From: JAGGSN01 sp965603725 | GTDB lineage: Bacteria > Zixibacteria > MSB-5A5 > UBA10806 > 4484-95 | Length of the DNA stretch: 64,000 nt | Assembly: GCA_965603725.1 (NCBI GenBank) | Contig: CBFDEC010000003.1 | Span: 1 to 64,000 of the forward strand | Reading direction: 5' to 3' | Shown: positions 43,782 to 52,325 of the stretch, piece after piece | Position numbering within the stretch: the stretch's first letter is position 1 | How the letters are laid out: each line of letters opens with the position of its first letter | Notes under the pieces: model-generated | Told to the model about the DNA's origin: nothing | What the model saw: only the letters and a program-made list of their open reading frames with translations | Databases searched by the model: none | Position numbers and translations under genes: made by a program

Positions 43782-44270
43782 TTGAGCCATGAACCAAATG
43801 GAACTCTATTCTGGAATATTGAAGATATTGCAAAGGCGTTGAAAATTAGCATAGAAGATGTCCGAGAATATTTTACTGATGGTCGAAGGGTATCATTTAT
43901 TATAGAAAGGCGAATAGCCTATGAGATTTTAAAAGGTAAACTTGCTGCCAGCGAAGGTGCTGGATTTGATATTTTAGATTCACATGGCATTAAACGGGAA
44001 GTTCGCAGCATATCGAAGCGGAGTGTATATTTTTGCCCAAGTTTTATGGTAGGATCAGGTCGCAAATTTAATGAGCAAGGATTTATTGATAAACTATCTG
44101 AAATAGGCGGCTACATCATTGCAGACATAGAATCATTTCCTAATATACCTTTTTGGATTATTACATCTTAACAGGTTATATTATGGTGGCGGGATGGTGA
44201 TTTAGGAAAAACAACAAAAATATCACGCAATAAAGCTTTGAATATTCTTAGAGAATTAAAGAAGAAGTAA
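43782..44270 (+). pseudogene. Predicted PD-(D/E)XK nuclease of a type II R-M pair, interrupted by TAA
   Basis: TTG start with AGGAGG upstream. The first 129 codons carry an HTH-like N terminus (WNIEDIAKALKISIEDVREY) and a nuclease-like core GAGFDILDSHGIKREVRS (D63, E73-V-R75, a D-x9-E-x-R variant). The frame stops at TAA 44169-44171. It then continues without a stop as QVILWWRDGDLGKTTKISRN and KALNILRELKKK to a second TAA at 44268-44270. That tail reads as a natural continuation of the domain (PFWIITS then VILWW), so the first stop looks like a nonsense mutation. The cognate methyltransferase is intact. The nuclease call is inference from context and motif. Confidence 0.62.
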
Positions 44271-44476
44271 TATTCTATTTTAAACGGAATACTATATAAA
44301 TATAAGCATTAGTGGATACGACCGGTACAAATATAAATCTATTTTCCCTCTATGAAATTTTTTTAACCAGTTATGATAAACTCATGAAATTGATGATCTT
44401 TAAATAGAAATGCATTTCTTTCTGAAAACTATCATCATTGACATTAATCTAAAATTTCAGTAATATCTATTTTAAA

Positions 44477-46612
44477 ATGTTTAAGCTTACCCTGAAAGAG
44501 ATAAAAAAAGCATTAAACGGCTGTTCCAGCCCTCCCAAGATCAGGGATTTTGCCCGGATGATGAAAATTGATAAGACTGACTACCGGGCTTTCAGACGGT
44601 TAATTAAACAGGCGATAAGTGATGGCGAAATAGAGCGACTGCGCGGAGGACGGCTTGTTATTCCAAGCTTTGTCGGGAAAAGCAAAGGACGACTGCTGCT
44701 TGCCAGAAGCGGTTTTGGTTTTATGATTCCGGATGACCGGTCAGAGGAGATATTTATACCCGAACATGAGCTTGGTGGAGCCATGCATGGCGAAACGGTG
44801 ATTGTTGAACTCAAGAAATTTCGGCTGGGGAAAAACCGCGAGGGCAGAGTTATCAAGGCGCTCCATCGGGAGGGTTCCCAGATGGTGGGCAAGCTTGAAA
44901 AGGATCGATATGGCTGGCGATTAAATCCGGATGACCCGCGAATTGATACCAAAATCGAGTTGAGTCCGCCGGATGGTTTTGCGGTCAAGCCCGGCTATCT
45001 GGCAGTAATCCGGCTCGATGAATGGCGGGCTGATTATCTGCCGCCTCAGGGGCGAATTGTAGAGGTCTTGGGTCCTGCCGGGGCTCCCGGAGTTGATATA
45101 AATGCCCTGGTAAAATCCTCCGGAGTTCCAGTTGAGTTCTCTTCTCAAACTTTAACAGAGACGCGAAAAATCAGGAAAACGATTCATCAATCTGAAATCA
45201 GAAGAAGAGTTGATTTGCGAGGTCTGACAGTTTTCACTATTGACCCGGCCGACGCCAAAGATCATGACGATGCTGTCAGTTATGAGGAGACGGACGAGGG
45301 TTTAATCAGGCTGGGAGTGCATATCGCTGATGTATCTCATTATGTGAAAGCTGATGCCGGGCTCGACAGAGATGCCCTTTTGCGCGGCAATTCAATCTAT
45401 TTAGTCGACAGAGTTATCCCGATGCTTCCCGAAAAACTATCAGCCGATCTCTGCAGCCTTCATGAGGGAGTCGACCGGTTAGCTTTAAGTGTATTGATTT
45501 ATTTTGATGCATTGGGCAACGCTGTCCGTCATGAGATCGTTGAAAGTATAATCAACAGTTCAGCTTCTTTAAACTATATCGAAGTCCAGAAATGCCTCGA
45601 TGGCAAACCATCGCCAAAGCTGGAACGGTTTGCTGAAGTGTTGTTGAAATTGAATAAACTGGCTAAGAAATTGCGGGCTAAAAGGCAAAAAGCCGGCAGT
45701 CTCGATTTTGACCTTCCCGAGCCGAAAGTTGTTCTCGATGAGAAAGGGAACGTTGTTGATATATTTCGCTATCCCCGATATGACAGTCATCGGCTGGTTG
45801 AGGAGTTTATGCTGGTTGCGAACTGCAGAATAGCCAAAACAATGGAAGCGATAGCCTCGCCGGTATTGTACCGGGTGCATGACAAGCCGGACAAACTGAA
45901 AGTCAATGTCTTCGCAGAGCTGCTCAAGGAGATGGGTTATGATTTCAGTTTCAAAGGTGAAATTACACCCAAAAAATTCCAGCGGGTTTTAAAATTGGTT
46001 GAGGGCAAGGATGATGAAAGATTTATCAACCAGCTGCTTTTAAGGTCTATGGCTAAAGCCATTTATCAGCCGGGGAATATCGGGCATTTCGGCCTGGCGT
46101 TCGATAGTTATGCCCATTTTACATCACCTATCAGAAGATACCCGGACCTGCACCTGCACAGGGTGGTAAAACTTTACCTTAATAAAAAATTGAATGCGGC
46201 AACTGCCGGGAAGATTAGAGACGTTCTGAAAAATATAGGCAAGCATTGCTCTCAAACCGAGCTTCAGGCAGATGCGCTTGAACGTGAATCGGTTAAAATA
46301 AAAATGGTTGAATATTTCTCTACCCAGATAGGGGCTGAATTTTCAGGCGCCGTATCGGGGGTGGTGCGTTCCGGTTTATTTATCGAGATTGATGACTTGA
46401 TGGTCGATGGGTTTTTGCCCTACTCGGCGTTTGATAATGAGTACTATATCTTTGACGAGAAGAAACATCAGGCAATCGGTAAACGCACCAAGAAACGATA
46501 CCGTCTTGGCGACCGGGTCGAGGTGATCGTTGCCAGGGTGGATAAAGAAAAAAGAGAAATAGAATTCATACCCAAAGAAAAACTTAAACGCCGCAAGAAA
46601 AAAAGAAGATGA
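44477..46612 (+). CDS. rnr: Ribonuclease R
   Basis: A 711-aa 3'-5' exoribonuclease that degrades structured RNA. An N-terminal winged-helix (RDFARMMKIDKTDYRAFRRL) and two cold-shock domains precede the RNB catalytic domain (FTIDPADAKDHDDAVS and the S1-adjacent YAHFTSPIRRYPDLHLHR). A C-terminal S1 domain and basic KRRKKKRR tail follow. The AT-rich 206-bp gap before it separates it from the R-M-like insert. It overlaps the sigma-54 activator gene by four bases (ATGA). Confidence 0.95.
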   Translation: MFKLTLKEIKKALNGCSSPPKIRDFARMMKIDKTDYRAFRRLIKQAISDGEIERLRGGRLVIPSFVGKSKGRLLLARSGFGFMIPDDRSEEIFIPEHELGGAMHGETVIVELKKFRLGKNREGRVIKALHREGSQMVGKLEKDRYGWRLNPDDPRIDTKIELSPPDGFAVKPGYLAVIRLDEWRADYLPPQGRIVEVLGPAGAPGVDINALVKSSGVPVEFSSQTLTETRKIRKTIHQSEIRRRVDLRGLTVFTIDPADAKDHDDAVSYEETDEGLIRLGVHIADVSHYVKADAGLDRDALLRGNSIYLVDRVIPMLPEKLSADLCSLHEGVDRLALSVLIYFDALGNAVRHEIVESIINSSASLNYIEVQKCLDGKPSPKLERFAEVLLKLNKLAKKLRAKRQKAGSLDFDLPEPKVVLDEKGNVVDIFRYPRYDSHRLVEEFMLVANCRIAKTMEAIASPVLYRVHDKPDKLKVNVFAELLKEMGYDFSFKGEITPKKFQRVLKLVEGKDDERFINQLLLRSMAKAIYQPGNIGHFGLAFDSYAHFTSPIRRYPDLHLHRVVKLYLNKKLNAATAGKIRDVLKNIGKHCSQTELQADALERESVKIKMVEYFSTQIGAEFSGAVSGVVRSGLFIEIDDLMVDGFLPYSAFDNEYYIFDEKKHQAIGKRTKKRYRLGDRVEVIVARVDKEKREIEFIPKEKLKRRKKKRR

Positions 46613-48036
46613 TATTTATTTACGGACCTCAAAAGGAGTTTAGTGAAGGGCTGGTAGAGGCTTTAAATAAAAAGTCTTTTAAATTCCGGGTATTTGATGA
46701 CAAGCAGTCGCTTGGTTCAGCAATAAAAAAGGAAATCCCCCTCGTAATATTTTATGATTTAAGGTTTGATAGAGAAATTCCTCGCTTGCTGGAAAAAATC
46801 TATCTTGAAAACCCGGAAATAATTCTTCTGGGTACTGCCGAAATGCATCTGGAAATATTTGAGCAGTATATCGATCAGATTTTTTTGCCTCATGTCGGTT
46901 TTGGACAGATCGTTAACGGTATTGATGATCACATTAACGACCGAAAGCTGCTTGATTCGTGCGGTTTCGTTGGCCGGTCTGTTGAACTTATCGGCGTGGC
47001 CCGGATGATCGAGCAGGTTGCGCCTACCGATATTACCGTCCTGGTTACCGGACCTTCCGGGGCGGGAAAGGAAATGGTAGCAAAAGCTATCCATTTAAAA
47101 TCCGGCAAGGTTGGTGAAATATTCTTAAGTTTGAATATAGGCTCGCTGGCGCCAGGGATTTTGGAATCGGAATTGTTTGGTCATGAAAAGGGATCGTTTA
47201 CAGGAGCGGTCAGCCGGCGGATCGGTCATTTCGAACAGGCATCCAAGGGCACGTTGTTCCTTGATGAAATCGGTGAACTGCCGCCGGACATACAGGTCAA
47301 ACTGTTGCGGGTCTTAGAAGAAAAAAGCTTCTATCGCGTCGGCGGCGAGGAGAAAATATCCACTAACGCCCGATTAATTTTCGCCACCAATAAAAACCTG
47401 GGAGATGAAGTAGCCGCCGGCAGGTTCAGACAGGATTTATATTACAGGCTGAACGTTGTGAATATTACAGTATTGCCCTTAATAGCCCGGCCTAAAGATA
47501 TCCCATTGCTGGTTAAAGAGTTTATTAAAAAATCACGCTATGGAGATTATACCAGGGGGAGTCCCGTTGAGCCCGGAGCTATGAAGCTGTTTATGAAATA
47601 TCACTGGCCGGGTAATGTCAGAGAATTAAGAAATGTCGTCGAATCACTTCTGATTCTGTCAAAAAGAGGAGTGATAACTCAAACGGCATTTGAAAAATAT
47701 CTTCAGGAAAAATCTCTTCATGATACAAAGCTGCCTGTCCCGACAGGCCGCACACCGGAAAGCGCCGAGCGCCAGTTGATCCTGCAGGCGCTGCTGTCAA
47801 TGAAAGAGGAAATCAACGCTCTACGCAGAACGATTGTTGAGAGCACTCAATCGCCCTTAACCGAAAACAAAAGGCTCCCCGAACAAGAACCGAGTTCAAG
47901 TATCGAAGAACAGGAAAAGAAACTCATTGCCGAAACCCTTGAGGAGGTTAATGGCAATCGAAGAAAAGCTGCGGCGTTACTGGGTATAGGCGAGAGGACG
48001 TTATATCGGAAACTGGTAAAATACGGCCTGAAGTAA
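46609..48036 (+). CDS. Sigma-54-dependent activator with degenerate receiver domain
   Basis: A 475-aa AAA+ enhancer-binding protein. The N-terminal domain (1-115) has a receiver-like fold with D50 in VIFYDLRF, but the acidic pair is missing (MIFIYGPQK), so phosphorylation is doubtful. The AAA+ domain has Walker A GPSGAGKE (148-155), the sigma-54 contact loop GSFTGA (195-200, a variant of GAFTGA) and Walker B LFLDEIGEL. A linker precedes a Fis-type HTH (NRRKAAALLGIGERTLYRKL). It precedes three envelope genes at zero to overlapping distance, so it may regulate its own operon. No rpoN is in the window. Confidence 0.9.
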   Translation: MIFIYGPQKEFSEGLVEALNKKSFKFRVFDDKQSLGSAIKKEIPLVIFYDLRFDREIPRLLEKIYLENPEIILLGTAEMHLEIFEQYIDQIFLPHVGFGQIVNGIDDHINDRKLLDSCGFVGRSVELIGVARMIEQVAPTDITVLVTGPSGAGKEMVAKAIHLKSGKVGEIFLSLNIGSLAPGILESELFGHEKGSFTGAVSRRIGHFEQASKGTLFLDEIGELPPDIQVKLLRVLEEKSFYRVGGEEKISTNARLIFATNKNLGDEVAAGRFRQDLYYRLNVVNITVLPLIARPKDIPLLVKEFIKKSRYGDYTRGSPVEPGAMKLFMKYHWPGNVRELRNVVESLLILSKRGVITQTAFEKYLQEKSLHDTKLPVPTGRTPESAERQLILQALLSMKEEINALRRTIVESTQSPLTENKRLPEQEPSSSIEEQEKKLIAETLEEVNGNRRKAAALLGIGERTLYRKLVKYGLK

Positions 48037-49532
48037 TTTATCTTACAGTTTCATTACTGGTTATTATTATCCTGGCGCCGGTTTGTCCGGCATCATGGGT
48101 GTTTGATACAGAATGCCTCGATGATATATATCAAGCATATTGCGAGGGTGAAATTGATGACGAAGTTTTTTCGGCGCTGACCGGTTCCTATAACACAGGC
48201 GGTTTAGCGCTGAACGATTTGGAAGCGATCGGAGCTTTCGAACGAGACGATTTACCGACAGATTCTGTCAAAACAAATATTAACCAATTCTGGCTGAACT
48301 TTGTGTCTCCGCAAAAAGGCAAACTCGGGTTACGGAGATACAGTAAGAACCTCGATAATGCCGTTAACTACTATTATTTAAACTGGCAAATTCAGCCTGT
48401 TCGACTTGCCATTGAAGCCGAAGATAATAATAGCGATTATTACTCAAGAAGACGCTGGCTGTCCATGTCATCCGAACCCCTTGATATTGTGCTGGGTAAT
48501 TTCAGAGCCGCCGAAAGTTACGGTTTAACCATTGGACGGTTTGATTACCGCCCCAGCGCCGGGATAACCGATAATATTGAATCTGATTTTTTGTATCCCT
48601 ACAACAATTATTATAATGGTATAAAAATAAGCGCCCGGGGCAGAGGCTTCAAAGGAAGGTTTTATTATTCAAAGAAAAAATATATATCTGCCTGAAAGAC
48701 TTTTATTGGTTCGGGAATTGATTTCACTGATGGCTTTATAACAGTGGGAATAGCTGCTGGCCATAACAAATTCATAAACGAGTCTGTCTGTGATAACCGT
48801 CTGGCTGTTGGCATTAACCTTAATATTAAAACCAGTGATTTTAACCTGTCGAGCGAGTATGCGAATATTGAAAAATCCAATGGATTATTTCTAAATGGAG
48901 AACGGTATATAAATGACATGACTCTAAGAACAGAATTCTGGCGCTATGGCAAAAATTTCAACAATTACAACTGTTCGGGTCCCTCTTATTCAGATTATAA
49001 TTCATTCTACCCGGAAGAGCAGCAGCTGGGATTTCGCAGCGCTCAGGCTGACGAGACCGGTTTAGCTGTAAAATATATTAAAAACGATCTATCGTTCGGG
49101 TTAATGTTCTGGAGTCATTCTCATGATGAAAAGATTAATTCATCATATAATTTCAGACTTTTAAAACCAGCGTTTGGTCGGTTTGATCTTTTCTTCTTAA
49201 GTTCAGCGAAATCTCGTCAGGAGGATGGCTATTTCTGGTCGAAAACCGGCTTGATGATAAAAGATGATTCCTTATTGAAGCGGGCCGGTTTAAAATTTTA
49301 TCTCGAAGACAGGTCTGGTTTAACTAACAACAAAAGTTATATATTTTTGAGTTTCTCACATAATCTCAAAGAAAATTTAACCGTATTTTTAAAAATCAGA
49401 AGCTATTTTAATGGTCGGGTCAGGTGGTATTTTGGCGAGGAACTCATATCGGATAGCGGCATAAATATTATTGCTGAAACCACATATTATGATGGCGTCA
49501 GAATAAATCTAAAGATTGAGAAATTACTATGA
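48036..49532 (+). pseudogene. Outer-membrane beta-barrel protein interrupted by an in-frame TGA
   Basis: Two frames, 48099-48695 and 48744-49532, are in the same phase and separated only by TGA at 48693-48695. Across it the translation runs SKKKYISA, stop, KTFIGSGIDFTDGFITVG. The whole reads as one secreted barrel of about 500 aa with alternating strands and many Y/F/N residues. Upstream of the first canonical codon (GTG 48099) the frame encodes a hydrophobic leader IYLTVSLLVIIILAPVCPAS, and no ATG, GTG or TTG precedes it after the TAA at 47949-47951. ATT at 48036, overlapping the activator stop, is the best-placed start. The TGA is more likely a nonsense mutation than selenocysteine, because the context is a barrel strand and no convincing SECIS follows. 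Confidence 0.6.
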
Positions 49533-50389
49533 GGATGTTGGTTGTAATCACTGTATTGATTTTTATATCGGGTCAGCCGCTTAATAGTGAAATTGTTTTA
49601 AGCGAGATATTATCGAATGAGCCTTCCAACCGGGTACTCTTAGAATGGCTGGAGGTTTATAACAACGGTTCTGAGCAGATCGATATGTTTAATTATAAAT
49701 TGGTGGAGAACGAAGACACCCTGACATTCCCGGAAGGGTCGTTGATCTCGTCTTATTCTTATGCTGTTTTATGCCGCCGTCTTGAGCCTTTAAACGGCAG
49801 TGATTGTTTTGAGTATCACTGGGGTGATTCATCAGGCGTCTGGGGCGATGCAGTAGGCGAGGATTATGTTGTATATAAAGTGGGCATATCATTGCTAAAC
49901 AGCGGCGGCGGAATCCTCCTGCTGACCGATGATAGCCAGGTTGTCGATCAGTATACATGGAATCAGCCTTCCGATGACGGCCGAAGCGCTGAACGTGATG
50001 ACGTCACAGATCCGTTGTCATCGTGGCATGCCTGCTATGATCCGACAGGGTCGACGCCCGGTAAAGAAAACTCGAGAAAACCTGCCGATAATCAGAATTA
50101 CATCTTTGAGGTCAACCCACAATTGCGAAGCTTGTCCGGAGCCGACCGGATTATTACTATTTCATACTCCGCTCCCACAGGCGGCAGAATTAGCCTCATA
50201 GTATATGATGACACTGCCCGTAGACGGGCAACTATACTGGAAGATACTGACTTGTCGTTTAATGTGATAACCTGGAATTTAGTTGGCGATGGCAATCGAC
50301 TGCTTTCACCCGGTTTATATTTTATTTCGTTTAAAGCTGAGGGGACTAATAATGTGCAAAAATATATTCCGGTGGTAATCGCCCCATGA
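49529..50389 (+). CDS. Secreted lamin-tail (LTD) domain protein with FlgD-like C terminus
   Basis: A 286-aa exported protein. The signal peptide (1-20) is followed by a lamin-tail domain (about 21-150: IVLSEILSNEPSNRVLLEWL, EVYNNGSEQIDMFNYKLV). A FlgD-like Ig domain occupies about 195-286 (YSAPTGGRISLIVYD, LLSPGLYFISFKAEG), resembling the sorting domains of the other secreted proteins here but without YPNPFN. LTD domains in bacteria are surface-associated and often linked to nucleases or other modules. It overlaps the genes on both sides by four bases. The function is unknown; anchoring at the outer membrane with its barrel neighbours is inferred. Confidence 0.75.
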   Translation: MRMLVVITVLIFISGQPLNSEIVLSEILSNEPSNRVLLEWLEVYNNGSEQIDMFNYKLVENEDTLTFPEGSLISSYSYAVLCRRLEPLNGSDCFEYHWGDSSGVWGDAVGEDYVVYKVGISLLNSGGGILLLTDDSQVVDQYTWNQPSDDGRSAERDDVTDPLSSWHACYDPTGSTPGKENSRKPADNQNYIFEVNPQLRSLSGADRIITISYSAPTGGRISLIVYDDTARRRATILEDTDLSFNVITWNLVGDGNRLLSPGLYFISFKAEGTNNVQKYIPVVIAP

Positions 50390-51153
50390 AAAGGTCGCTG
50401 GTTCTCATGCTGTTTATTATCTCACCCTTGTTTGGTCTTGAAGGGCCCGATTATATGCTGATAGGTGATTTGCACGTTCCTAACCACAGATATTTTAATT
50501 TATCATGCCTGCCCCATAAGAATTCCGGAGTGGATGCTATTTTCAGAAATGCTTCTTTATATGGAATCAATTCTCTAAACTGGAATTATGCGGGGGCCCG
50601 AGTATATTCAGAAACAGGGGCTTTCATTGCATCTTTCCGAAGCTATGGCATAAAGAATCTTTATTCTTCAACAATGTTTTCTTTGCTATTCCAAAAAGTA
50701 TTATTTCGACAAGCATCATTCGGATTTGGTTATTCCAGAAAAGAATATAATTATGGAGAAAACCTATATAAAACCTCATCCGATATTTTTTCATTTAGCG
50801 CCGGCGCCAGTTATAAAAACTATAGTCTGAATATAGCGCTCGATAATCTTGCTTTTAAAAAGCGGGAATATAATAATAATCCCGAACTGGTTATGGCTGT
50901 GAATTGGCAGGCCAATACAATATTGAATATTTACAGTTCTTTTTATGACGATAGCCATAATAAAAGCAGGTTTGCAATCGGACAGGACCTTGTTTTACAT
51001 AAATCGTATATACTCAAAGCCGGGCTTTTAAGTGGTCCGGAGGTCTATTTCATCGGCTTCGAAATAGTTTACAAACATATCGTTTTTGGTTATACTTATT
51101 ACGACATCGGAGGCTTGCCCGATTGTTCGAGGCTGACTTTATCGTACAGGTGA
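50386..51153 (+). CDS. Predicted outer-membrane beta-barrel protein
   Basis: A 255-aa protein not recognised by family. The signal peptide (about 1-17, PLFGLEG) is followed by alternating amphipathic strands rich in Y, F, S and N (FGFGYSRKEYNYGENLY, FSFSAGASYKNYSLNIAL) and a final strand ending LTLSYR, typical of outer-membrane barrels of about 10-12 strands. PorV/PorP-like proteins of type IX-like secretion are a possible comparison, but I see no firm signature. It closes the four-gene sigma-54 activator operon and lies 4 bp before the dGTPase. Confidence 0.6.
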   Translation: MKRSLVLMLFIISPLFGLEGPDYMLIGDLHVPNHRYFNLSCLPHKNSGVDAIFRNASLYGINSLNWNYAGARVYSETGAFIASFRSYGIKNLYSSTMFSLLFQKVLFRQASFGFGYSRKEYNYGENLYKTSSDIFSFSAGASYKNYSLNIALDNLAFKKREYNNNPELVMAVNWQANTILNIYSSFYDDSHNKSRFAIGQDLVLHKSYILKAGLLSGPEVYFIGFEIVYKHIVFGYTYYDIGGLPDCSRLTLSYR

Positions 51154-51157
51154 AATT

Positions 51158-52315
51158 ATGTCATTAATCGATGATATTCAAAAACAGGAAGAGCAAACTC
51201 TAGCTCCCTGCGCAATGAAATCCAGCAGCTCTCGTGGGCGACATTACAAGGAACCGGGACATAAATACCGAACGGAATTTCAGCGCGATAGAGAACGAAT
51301 AATTCACTCCACATCTTTTCGTCGGTTGGAATACAAAACGCAGGTGTTTGTCAATCACGAGGGCGACCATTACCGTACCCGTTTGACGCATACTATCGAG
51401 GTTGCCCAGATTGCCCGTGCTATCGCCAGGGCGCTCAAATTAAACGAGGATCTTACAGAGGGGATTGCCCTGGCTCATGATCTGGGGCATACGCCGTTTG
51501 GCCATTCCGGTGAGGCCGCTCTTAACAGGCTCATGAAAAATCACAATGGCTTTGAACATAACCGTCAAAGTCTACGGGTTGTAGAACATCTCGAACGACG
51601 CTATCCGGATTTTCCCGGATTAAACCTCACATTCGAACTTCGAGAGGGGATTTTGAAACATGAAACGATTTATGATAATCCGGCTTATCCCGCCGAACTG
51701 TTTCCCTCGGAAAAGGGAACTTTAGAATGCCAGGCAGTTAATATTGCCGATGAAATCACCTATAGCTGTCATGATGTTGATGACGGCTTAAATGCCGGTC
51801 TGTTTAAGGTTGAAGACCTGCTGGAACTGGAACTATGGAAAAAACTTCACAACATACTTAGAAAGCGTTATCCCGATATTTTGAAAACATCATTATACCG
51901 TTACCAGATGGTCAAGCTATTGGTTAATGAAATGGTTACCGATGCAGTCGGCGCCAGCATAGAGGCTATTGAAAAATATAAGCCGGTAAACCCGGATGAT
52001 GTAAGAAAGCTGCCGGTCAATCTTGTTTGCCGATCTGAAGAGGCGCTTGATTTGGAATCTGGACTAAAACAATTTTTGCATGATAATATGTATCGTCATT
52101 ATCGGTTAATCAGGATGGCCGAAAAAGCCGAAAGGATAATAACCACTCTTTTTGAGGCTTATATCGGCAACCCCGACCAGTTGCCCCCGGGCTTTAAAAG
52201 CCGGGTAAAGGATGAGGGCGCTCATATGGTTATTGCCGATTATATAGCCGGTATGACAGACCGTTTTGCCGGCCAGGAATTTAAAAAGCTGACTGATCCA
52301 TTTGAATTGATGTAA
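51158..52315 (+). CDS. dgt: Deoxyguanosinetriphosphate triphosphohydrolase-like protein
   Basis: A 385-aa HD-domain enzyme that hydrolyses dNTPs to nucleosides and triphosphate. Typical segments are HSTSFRRLEYKTQVF, THTIEVAQIARAIARAL, IALAHDLGHTPFGHSGE (the HD pair) and IADEITYSCHDVDDGL. dGTPases control dNTP pools and can protect against phage. Here it follows an envelope operon by 4 bp and precedes a CoiA-like nuclease by 10 bp, so these may form a nucleic-acid-related pair. A Shine-Dalgarno is weak. Confidence 0.92.
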   Translation: MSLIDDIQKQEEQTLAPCAMKSSSSRGRHYKEPGHKYRTEFQRDRERIIHSTSFRRLEYKTQVFVNHEGDHYRTRLTHTIEVAQIARAIARALKLNEDLTEGIALAHDLGHTPFGHSGEAALNRLMKNHNGFEHNRQSLRVVEHLERRYPDFPGLNLTFELREGILKHETIYDNPAYPAELFPSEKGTLECQAVNIADEITYSCHDVDDGLNAGLFKVEDLLELELWKKLHNILRKRYPDILKTSLYRYQMVKLLVNEMVTDAVGASIEAIEKYKPVNPDDVRKLPVNLVCRSEEALDLESGLKQFLHDNMYRHYRLIRMAEKAERIITTLFEAYIGNPDQLPPGFKSRVKDEGAHMVIADYIAGMTDRFAGQEFKKLTDPFELM

Positions 52316-52325
52316 ACGAGTAAAA

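Noticed and set aside
44169..44171. Programmed read-through of the TAA in the nuclease-like gene
   Set aside because: TAA is not known to be recoded as Sec or Pyl, and no recoding signal is visible. I treat it as an inactivating mutation or a sequencing error.
48693..48695. Selenocysteine at the TGA inside the outer-membrane barrel gene
   Set aside because: No convincing stem-loop follows at the needed distance, the context is a barrel strand without redox features, and the gene also lacks a canonical start. A nonsense change or base error is simpler.
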